IMG/VR virus record: IMGVR_UViG_3300025818_000196
Coordinates: 1 to 23,540 of that record
Source of the DNA: a virus
Direction: 5' to 3' (one strand)
DNA length: 23,540 bases
The translations under genes were made by a program, and so were the position numbers. Shown here piece after piece: positions 1 through 5,787 of the stretch. Below the pieces are notes generated by a model. The model was not told the DNA's origin, ran no database searches, and was given only the letters and a program-made list of their open reading frames with translations. Numbering within the stretch: the stretch's first letter is position 1; each line of letters begins with the position of its first letter.

Positions 1-302
1 AAATGTACCTTCCGCTGGTCTATCGCGCAATGCGCCAAGATATCGAATTGGTCCAGCGTTGGCAGCACCTTCTTGAAGCGACCGCAGCCGTTCTGAAACT
101 GATATGCGTTGCGCCGCTGCTCTCTAATCCGCAGGTTGCCGCTCTTCACCTGCACACGCATGAACGTGTCGCCCTCATTATTCCACGCGACCAAATCCAC
201 TGCATCCTGCTGCGCCGGTGAGACGCGCCAGCCAAGGCCGAGGATTGCAGCCGCCGTGATGTACTCCCCCATCAAGCCGGTCGTCGTGGCGGATCCTGTC
301 AC
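1..302 (-). CDS. PD-(D/E)XK-type nuclease, N-terminal part (runs off the left edge)
   Basis: Partial gene: about 100 residues read from a GTG at 302-300 with no stop before the window ends. The start overlaps the stop of the upstream gene as GTGA, and AAGG lies about 7 nt before it, so I chose GTG over an internal ATG at 272 that has no ribosome site. The N-terminus has the order expected of the PDDEXK_5-like fold: G-x-x-GEY (E13), a D in DAVDLV (D36), then VQVKSG (Q51-x-K53), followed by FDILAHC near residue 87. That family includes intron endonucleases and resolvase-like enzymes that cut DNA with metal ions. The role here is unknown; Holliday junction resolution or host or rival DNA cleavage are possible. 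The fold call is from motifs only, and the missing C-terminus could change it. Confidence 0.62.
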   Translation of the reverse strand, partial: MTGSATTTGLMGEYITAAAILGLGWRVSPAQQDAVDLVAWNNEGDTFMRVQVKSGNLRIREQRRNAYQFQNGCGRFKKVLPTLDQFDILAHCAIDQRKVH

Positions 303-730
303 AGCCTGCCTTGCTCATGCAGTATCAGAAGCACCAACCCGGTCAGGACCGCCAGACAGCCGACGATAAACGCCGCGATGATGGAGCCGTCGATAATCTT
401 GCGGCGCTTCTCTGCGGCTGCGATCTCTGCCTCACGTCTGGCCACCCGCGCCTTTGCCTGAAATTTTTGCCAGTCATGCCACAGCCCCGGCCTGCCGGCG
501 TAGATCATGATCTGCTTCAACTCGTCTTCCTGCTGCCGGATCTTCTCCAGCGCCAGAAATTCTTCAAGGTCAGAGCCGCCGCCCTTCTTCTGCGCCTTGC
601 GTTGCAGGCTTTCCTTTGCGCCCACAAACTGCGCGACCGCCGACGCAGCGTCAGCGATCTCCTTGCCATTGCTGATGGCAGTCTTCAAAATTCCGAAGGC
701 CGCGTTGGCTGCGGCAATTTCGGCCAGCAC
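299..730 (-). CDS. C-terminally anchored membrane protein with coiled coil, lysis-region candidate
   Basis: 143 residues from a GTG whose G is shared with the preceding stop (TAGTG), so translation is probably coupled to the 26-residue ORF just upstream. Residues 1-50 are Ala-rich and helical, 55-110 are highly charged and probably coiled-coil, and 115-137 form one clear membrane segment (IIAAFIVGCLAVLTGLVLLI). The basic KRRK just before the segment predicts a cytoplasmic N-terminus and a short outside tail. No enzyme motif is visible. Position next to a holin-like protein suggests a lysis role such as holin, antiholin or spanin-like factor, but it has no signal peptide or lipobox, so a classical spanin is unlikely. 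Function is inferred from context only. Confidence 0.72.
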   Translation of the reverse strand: MLAEIAAANAAFGILKTAISNGKEIADAASAVAQFVGAKESLQRKAQKKGGGSDLEEFLALEKIRQQEDELKQIMIYAGRPGLWHDWQKFQAKARVARREAEIAAAEKRRKIIDGSIIAAFIVGCLAVLTGLVLLILHEQGRL

Positions 731-810
731 TAGCGCCTCGTCACAAGGACAAGGATCGCGATGAGCAGGCCGACCTGTAATAGGTCAATCAGCGGTATCG
801 CCACCATCAT
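730..810 (-). CDS. 26-residue single-pass membrane peptide overlapping the holin-like gene
   Basis: A very short ORF, MMVAIPLIDLL followed by QVGLLIAILVLVTRR, starting at ATG 810 (or the second ATG at 807) and ending TAG at 730. It is almost entirely one hydrophobic helix (residues 3-24) with a basic Arg-Arg end. It starts inside the 3' end of the 785-970 gene in another frame, overlapping it by 26 bp, and its TAG shares a base with the GTG of the next gene (TAGTG). The only upstream ribosome signal is a weak GGGG, so it may be translated by coupling. It fills what would otherwise be a 54 bp gap. It could be a small lysis regulator, or only a reinitiation bridge to the next gene. Confidence 0.5.
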   Translation of the reverse strand: MMVAIPLIDLLQVGLLIAILVLVTRR

Positions 811-970
811 ATCGCCCCGTCAGTTTCTTGATCGTTTCGGTTTCCCAAATTCGGATCAGCACCCAGACGCCGGTAAACAGCGCCACAATATTCGGAGCCA
901 TATCAAAGTAGGCCGCAGCGGTCCCAGTTCCGGCGGCCACATCAACTAGAATTTTCTGTTCTTCTGGCAT
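785..970 (-). CDS. Small holin-like membrane protein
   Basis: 61 residues from ATG 970, which overlaps the upstream stop as TGATG. A GTG one codon earlier (973) is also possible, and the GAGGGGG site sits 5 nt from GTG and 8 nt from ATG. There is one membrane segment at about residues 24-41 (MAPNIVALFTGVWVLIRIW), then a charged C-terminus that includes KKLTGR. Size, single helix and position after the tail fibre genes match small holins of T7-like phages (the gp17.5 position), which pore the inner membrane at a set time. There is no sequence signature specific to holins, so the name rests on topology and location. Confidence 0.62.
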   Translation of the reverse strand: MPEEQKILVDVAAGTGTAAAYFDMAPNIVALFTGVWVLIRIWETETIKKLTGRYDGGDTAD

Positions 971-1398
971 CACGCAAACCCCCTCGCTGGCGTTGCTGGC
1001 GGTGTAATCGTGTGACCACCATCCTCAAGATGCTGAATGAGAGTGTCGGCTTTGTCTGACAGCTTGCGGAGGTTAGCGTGGTAGCCCGGCACAGCCGCCA
1101 TCTCAGGGTAGCTGTTGCCCTCGTCGTCAGTCAGGGTGTTGCCTGTCGGCGCATAGATGCTGCCAATCTCGTCCACCCGCACCCAGCTTGTGGCCCTGAT
1201 GACATCATTGTCGTCTTCATCCTGCGTGATGATGCTGTGAGGATACACCGTCTCGCTGCCGGTCACATTGCCGTCATCGTCATAGGTGTCGCGTGTCTCG
1301 CTTGGCCCTTTCAGTGCTGCAATCAAAGCGGCTCGGTCAGCTACCTTGATGTACCAGTCAACCTGAGGCGGCGGGGTGTTGTCGAGGTCATCAGTCAT
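970..1398 (-). CDS. Uncharacterised acidic protein after the tail fibre
   Basis: 142 residues, not recognised. It starts at ATG 1398, overlapping the end of the large fibre gene by 8 bp, and ends in a TGATG overlap with the holin-like gene. The protein is acidic, with Asp-rich stretches (TYDDDGNVTG, TQDEDDNDV), a probable mixed alpha/beta core, and a helical region near residues 100-125 (HANLRKLSDKADTLIQHLED). The tail ends in a Pro/Thr-rich stretch. No membrane helix or signal peptide is seen. Its place between the fibre and the lysis genes suggests a fibre-associated or assembly protein, but nothing in the sequence proves this. Confidence 0.75.
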   Translation of the reverse strand: MTDDLDNTPPPQVDWYIKVADRAALIAALKGPSETRDTYDDDGNVTGSETVYPHSIITQDEDDNDVIRATSWVRVDEIGSIYAPTGNTLTDDEGNSYPEMAAVPGYHANLRKLSDKADTLIQHLEDGGHTITPPATPARGFA

Positions 1399-4216
1399 CG
1401 CACATATTCTTCAGCTTTGTTTCATCATTCATAGCTATCGGGAAATATTGCAGACGCTTAATATGGCCTGACATAATCCCAGTATTAGAGCCGCCAATCA
1501 GGCAGTTGCCTATGTCAAGCGTATCCACAGACACATCTATGTCATTTACATGCCCGTCATCTGCAAAGCTGTCCGCTGTAGCAACAGAGCAAAACGTGTC
1601 GCTTGCCCTTTGCTCATAGGATGCCGCAACTATGTCAAACGCAGGGGTGATTGTTGGGTTGGCCATAGTATTAAAATTGCTAGAGTCTCGAACCATTGAG
1701 TCTATTGTTGTTGTGCTTTGCAGCCTCAAGCCCCAGCCTGTAGATGATGCGCCGCCACGGCTGAACCACCAAGGGCCACGGCTGTTAGTTTCCTGCGTAT
1801 CAAACGCAACAACCATAGTGCCTTGGTCTGGCCTGTACTGCTCGAATGGATAGAGTTCTCGGACGCTTATGTTGTCAACCACATACTCGTCTGTGTCAGC
1901 AAACGTGCTTCTGCGGCTAATAGCAATTTGTGTGGATGTTGTTGTGGCAGTGAAGTCGAAACTAACTGTGCTACTGCCTGACGTTATATTGGCACTGCCA
2001 AGCCCACCCGAAAATGAACCAGAGTAAGCAACCAAGTTCACTCCATCACCAGAGTTCACCGTAAAATCTGCTGAAGCCCTGTATCTCCGCCCGATGACTG
2101 TTGGGGTTCTTTGTGTATCTTGATACAGCAAAGCGGAACCTGTGGCAGTGGAGCATGTCAAAGTTGCGCCGGATGAAGAAATAGAAGCAGTGACGCCAGC
2201 AGAAGAGCTTAATGTCCACCCGCTCGTGTCAGTGTCAAACGTGCCGTTCGTCACAAGCTCAGTTCCGCCGGTAGTCGGCCCCATCACCGCGACATCTGCG
2301 TTGCGGGTGGCAGTGCTGCCGGTGGTCTGGATGTAGCTGGTGGGGAAGGAGCCTTCTTCTAGCTGCGCACCCCAGACAAAGCATGTGTCTGTGCCAAAGT
2401 CGGTAAAGAAAAACCTATGCCGCAACGATGTGCCAGTGTTGGTCGTTGTTGTAACTCGCAGCCTATACCAACCATTGCCAAAATCTTCGACAGAGCCTGA
2501 TGTGTTGGTAAAGTCACCATCGTCATTTGTGCTGCTTACAGAACCATCTGTAATGTCAAAAACAACTCGTCCACGATTGGTGCTGTTGCCGTCATCAATC
2601 GTCAACGTAATGTTTTGTTCATCGCCTGTTTTGGCAAAAAGAGTGGCGGTGTAAGTTTTAGCAGAAGCTGCTTTTGTAAACGAGTCTGACAAAATTGCGT
2701 TTGTACTGGTCGCCACAAGTTTTGTGCCTGTGGTAGTGCCATCAGGAGCAAGGACATCATCCCCTGTAACAGTCACCCCAGAGCCACTCCAAGATGCCGC
2801 GCTAAAGTCCTCGCTGTCATCAACAAGATTAGTCCGCGCCTCCTCAATCAGCAGCCCCTTCGGCGTGGCTCCCTCGCCGTAGTACGGCGCACCCTCAGTG
2901 CGGTGGTAGATGCTGGCCGTGCTGCCGACCTCTAGCTGTGCGCCATAGTAATACAAGCCGTAGTCCGGTGAGGCCAAGTCGTTATAGAGATAAGCAAGTA
3001 TCCAAGTCGTCGGGCTAAAGGTTGCAATGGTGTCAGTGATTGAGCATCTAAACCAGCCATTGCCTACATCCTCAATAGTCGCGTCATCCAGCAGACTGTC
3101 TTGTTCTTCAATAACGCCAGTGTCTACGTTGAACCTAGCGTTTCTAAAATCATTGTTAGGTGAGCGTAGCTCTAGCTTTTGCCCACTGAATTGCTTGGCG
3201 TATATAGACAGAGTGTACTGCTTGCCTTCGGTTAAATACTGTTGCCAGTTAGTTGCAGAGAACGCGTAAATGTAGCTTGAGCCGCCAACAGCACTCTCCA
3301 GATGCAGATAAACGCCGTCTGTTCCCCCAAAGGGGTTTTCGACAGAAGACTGTTCAGCAATAGTGGAGCGACCAAGGCCATAATAAGTGCCGTCATCAAG
3401 GTCTGTGGTCTCAAGCAAGTTCTGCTCCTGCGCCGCCGACATGAACCACGAAGGGTCGTGGTCGAGCCGTGCCGCATAGGCCGCGCTGCCTTCGGTTTTG
3501 ATGTAGGGGTTGCCTACCGGCAGGGTGGTGTGTTGGGAGAGTTGCGCACCCCAGACAAAAATTCCTGACGAGCCATCACCAGTTGCAACAATGAATGTGC
3601 TGGTGCTTTCTGCAAGATAAACGACACCCCAAGCTGTTGCGCTTGAACCTATGATGCCGCTAACCGCAACCCTATACCAACCATTGCCAGCGTCAGTTAC
3701 GCTAAAAGAGCCATCGGTAGCGCCATTGCCAACCACAAGAGAACCTGTCGAGCCGTCAGACAAGTCTATGCCAATACGAATTGATTCGTATGGTGAGGTG
3801 TTGTTAATCAAAGACACATGAGCATGTGTCAGGTCATCAGCCTTTAGGTAAACGCTAAAAGTATGTTTTTGCCCGGCCCCAATGCTTACATTTTGAATTG
3901 CGAAATGAGACGTAGAACTTGTGCTGTCTAAGTACAGCTTATCAGCAGTGAGCGTTCCAATCGGAGACGTTGTTGCGTCAGTTGTTACATTTGAGCGAGT
4001 AGGACTCCAAGTAGTGCTGAAATCCTCAGACTGCAAAAGTAAGTTATGCGGCGACTTCTTGACCAAGCCGTCGCTGTCCACGAACCACGCATTGTTGCCA
4101 CGGCTAAAATCGATGCGACTGTCAGGCGCACCGTTCGAGCCAATCTGTGAGGCAGCAAAGTTCAGGTCGAGGACAGGTTGCTCGACGCTCTTGCGTAGTC
4201 CGACGTTTCTCAGCAT
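1391..4216 (-). CDS. Large multi-module tail fibre / host-binding protein with lectin-like C-terminus
   Basis: 941 residues. After a short N-terminus (1-57, with the fibre linker element FSRGNNAWFVDSDGLVKKS) come three related carbohydrate-binding-like beta-sandwich modules. Each opens with an N-L-hydrophobic motif (58, 266, 463), has a GNGW[YF]R strand (177, 385, 580) and closes with [VY]-x-GAQL (221, 423, 614). A fourth module of a different type begins at ELVTNGTF (653). The last part, about 800-941, looks like a concanavalin A/LamG-type lectin with SGHIKRLQYFP near the end. This is the usual build of phage receptor-binding fibres that touch surface glycans. The ATG shares one base with the upstream stop (TAATG). 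Linkers between modules are GC-rich while module interiors are more AT-rich, which points to module exchange. No lyase active site is recognised. Confidence 0.82.
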   Translation of the reverse strand: MLRNVGLRKSVEQPVLDLNFAASQIGSNGAPDSRIDFSRGNNAWFVDSDGLVKKSPHNLLLQSEDFSTTWSPTRSNVTTDATTSPIGTLTADKLYLDSTSSTSHFAIQNVSIGAGQKHTFSVYLKADDLTHAHVSLINNTSPYESIRIGIDLSDGSTGSLVVGNGATDGSFSVTDAGNGWYRVAVSGIIGSSATAWGVVYLAESTSTFIVATGDGSSGIFVWGAQLSQHTTLPVGNPYIKTEGSAAYAARLDHDPSWFMSAAQEQNLLETTDLDDGTYYGLGRSTIAEQSSVENPFGGTDGVYLHLESAVGGSSYIYAFSATNWQQYLTEGKQYTLSIYAKQFSGQKLELRSPNNDFRNARFNVDTGVIEEQDSLLDDATIEDVGNGWFRCSITDTIATFSPTTWILAYLYNDLASPDYGLYYYGAQLEVGSTASIYHRTEGAPYYGEGATPKGLLIEEARTNLVDDSEDFSAASWSGSGVTVTGDDVLAPDGTTTGTKLVATSTNAILSDSFTKAASAKTYTATLFAKTGDEQNITLTIDDGNSTNRGRVVFDITDGSVSSTNDDGDFTNTSGSVEDFGNGWYRLRVTTTTNTGTSLRHRFFFTDFGTDTCFVWGAQLEEGSFPTSYIQTTGSTATRNADVAVMGPTTGGTELVTNGTFDTDTSGWTLSSSAGVTASISSSGATLTCSTATGSALLYQDTQRTPTVIGRRYRASADFTVNSGDGVNLVAYSGSFSGGLGSANITSGSSTVSFDFTATTTSTQIAISRRSTFADTDEYVVDNISVRELYPFEQYRPDQGTMVVAFDTQETNSRGPWWFSRGGASSTGWGLRLQSTTTIDSMVRDSSNFNTMANPTITPAFDIVAASYEQRASDTFCSVATADSFADDGHVNDIDVSVDTLDIGNCLIGGSNTGIMSGHIKRLQYFPIAMNDETKLKNMCDD

Positions 4217-4530
4217 TAGGCCATCTCGGTTACATACAGGGTTCCGTCTGCGTTGGCTCGGATAGCGGCAATCTTGTCGCCCTCGTCAGCCTTGAAATAC
4301 TCCACCTGATTTGCCGGCAGGTAGGCTGTGCTGGTCGTCGCAGTCGGGCTGGTGCCAAAGATGATGTGGCAGTCAGTCGTGCTGACGACGCGCACTGTAG
4401 TCGTGCCATTGGCAAAGGCGGTGCTGTTCGCCGCGCTGCTGCTGGTGACGCTGATGGTCTGGGTGGATCCGAGCGGCAGTGCTTGGATCTGCTCAGACTT
4501 GTTAAAAGTTCTCGCTAGTTCGGTTGCCAT
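4216..4530 (-). CDS. Small beta-rich structural protein between the two fibre genes
   Basis: 104 residues, rich in Ser, Thr and Ala, with alternating hydrophobic residues typical of a beta barrel or sandwich (TQTISVTSSSAANS, VRVVSTTDCHIIFG, LYVTEM). A strong GAGGAG lies 8 nt upstream of ATG 4530, inside the end of the tail fibre gene, so it is well translated. It ends with a TAATG junction to the large fibre gene. No enzyme motif is seen. Such proteins in T7-like phages are often virion parts such as fibre adaptors or caps; that role here is inferred from position. Confidence 0.75.
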   Translation of the reverse strand: MATELARTFNKSEQIQALPLGSTQTISVTSSSAANSTAFANGTTTVRVVSTTDCHIIFGTSPTATTSTAYLPANQVEYFKADEGDKIAAIRANADGTLYVTEMA

Positions 4531-4535
4531 TTTTG

Positions 4536-5735
4536 TTACTCCTCTATGTAAACCAACTTCTCGCCACTAATCTGTTCAAGAACACGCAGCGCCTTCAGCA
4601 TGTCCACATTGATTGTCTTGCCGTCTCTTTGCGAATAGTAAGACCAAGCCAAATCTTCAGAAGCACCGGCTGGGATTAGATCAAAGTTGTGCGGGGAAAG
4701 TGTTGTTACGTTGCCAGCCTCATCCCTAACCTTCAGCTCAGAGCTACTGCTGACATCTTCAGCGAACAGCAAGACGCCACTTGTTAGTGACGCGCCCGGC
4801 GTCCCGCCATTAGTGATCCCCAGTGCGCCATTTGGCAACTGCAAAATGCCGCTACCATTCGGCTCAATCTTAATGTCGCCATTAATAGTGGTGCCAGAAA
4901 TTACATTGTTGCTGATATTGATTGCATCAATCACAACCTCACCAGTCCCATTTGGCGACAAGTTAATGTTGCCATTAGTGTCGGTGCTGCTAATGGTGTT
5001 GCCATTGATGTTGATGTTGTCCACATCAAGATCAGTATTGATAATTACTGTGCCGGTGCCATTTGGCGATAAGTTGATATCGCCATTGCTGTTGCTGCTG
5101 CTGACTGTGTTAGCGGTCAAAGCAAGGTTTGTGCCTGTGAGCAGCTCAGTCCTCGCCGCCGCAAGGGTTGCGGAGCCTACGAATGTATCCATCGCCGCGT
5201 TGACTGGCGTGTCGGTAGTACCAGACGCCGCAATGGGGTTGCCGTCAGTGTTAAAGGAAAGATACTTGCCTGCGCGCGTTGCCTTGGCCGGCAGTGTCAT
5301 GTCCAGTGTGCCGCCATCATCCACATGCGCCGGGTCGTACACCGGCGCTTGCAGACTGCGCTTCTGCTCCTCTGCCACCTGCTGGTCAAAGATTGTCAGC
5401 GCGTCGAGCTGCTCGTTGAGGCTGGACGCCAGCAAGTCGCCGGCAGTCACAAAGTCGGTGACGCGCTCAATGTCGCGCGCGCCGACGATGACGATCTGAT
5501 CAGACGCGGTCGGCGTGGATGGCACCGACCCGCCAGTCACGATGGTGACCGACCCGGTGCCGTTGGCATTGATGGTGACGGTGTAGTCTGTGGTAATCGT
5601 CAGCAGCGTGGCATTGAAATATACCGCCACGTCGTCACTGTTCAGCACCTCGAAGGTGAAGGCATACGGCCCCAACCCGGCAGAACCGGTGAACACGACG
5701 CGGCGCGTCACTGCGTTGATATTGTAGTCAGCCAT
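4536..5735 (-). CDS. Tail fibre protein with T7 gp17-like N-terminus and SPNGTG repeats
   Basis: 399 residues. Residues 1-135 resemble the N-terminal domain of T7 gp17 that anchors the fibre to the tail: YAFTFEVLNSDDVAVYF, then a D-Y-x-V strand pattern, IVIVGARDIERVTDF, and a helix ending EEQKRSLQAP. Residues 209-304 hold three tandem repeats of about 30 residues, each with NG[DN]I[NK][LI], SPNGTG or a variant, and VIN/ISN strands, probably a trimeric beta-helical shaft. The C-terminus (about 333-399) ends in a helical stretch, INVDMLKALRVLEQISGEKL. AAAGGA lies 9 nt before the ATG. It is well supported as the tail-proximal fibre. The receptor-binding part may be supplied by the larger fibre downstream. 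Confidence 0.85.
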   Translation of the reverse strand: MADYNINAVTRRVVFTGSAGLGPYAFTFEVLNSDDVAVYFNATLLTITTDYTVTINANGTGSVTIVTGGSVPSTPTASDQIVIVGARDIERVTDFVTAGDLLASSLNEQLDALTIFDQQVAEEQKRSLQAPVYDPAHVDDGGTLDMTLPAKATRAGKYLSFNTDGNPIAASGTTDTPVNAAMDTFVGSATLAAARTELLTGTNLALTANTVSSSNSNGDINLSPNGTGTVIINTDLDVDNININGNTISSTDTNGNINLSPNGTGEVVIDAINISNNVISGTTINGDIKIEPNGSGILQLPNGALGITNGGTPGASLTSGVLLFAEDVSSSSELKVRDEAGNVTTLSPHNFDLIPAGASEDLAWSYYSQRDGKTINVDMLKALRVLEQISGEKLVYIEE

Positions 5736-5757
5736 TGCCTGTCATCCTTTGCGTCGG

Positions 5758-5787
5758 ATTATACACTATTCACTGCCTTTTTAGAAC
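5758..5787 (-). promoter_or_regulatory. Possible sigma70 promoter before the tail fibre gene
   Basis: A perfect TATAAT lies on the minus strand at 5763-5758, in the 34 bp gap between the large internal virion gene and the tail fibre gene. The -35 match is weak at any normal spacing (GTTCTA at 18 bp or TTCTAA at 17 bp), and the predicted leader would be only about 16 nt. It may give the fibre genes extra transcript, or be chance in an AT-rich gap. Confidence 0.28.

Noticed and set aside
1391-4216. Target of a diversity-generating retroelement, as in BPP-1
   Set aside because: No reverse transcriptase, no template/variable repeat pair, and the C-terminus is concanavalin/LamG-like rather than C-type lectin.
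4687-5499. 270-codon plus-strand ORF across the tail fibre gene
   Set aside because: It is antisense to a well-supported fibre gene, has low-complexity Leu/Val/Pro content that mirrors the opposite codons, and has no ribosome site.
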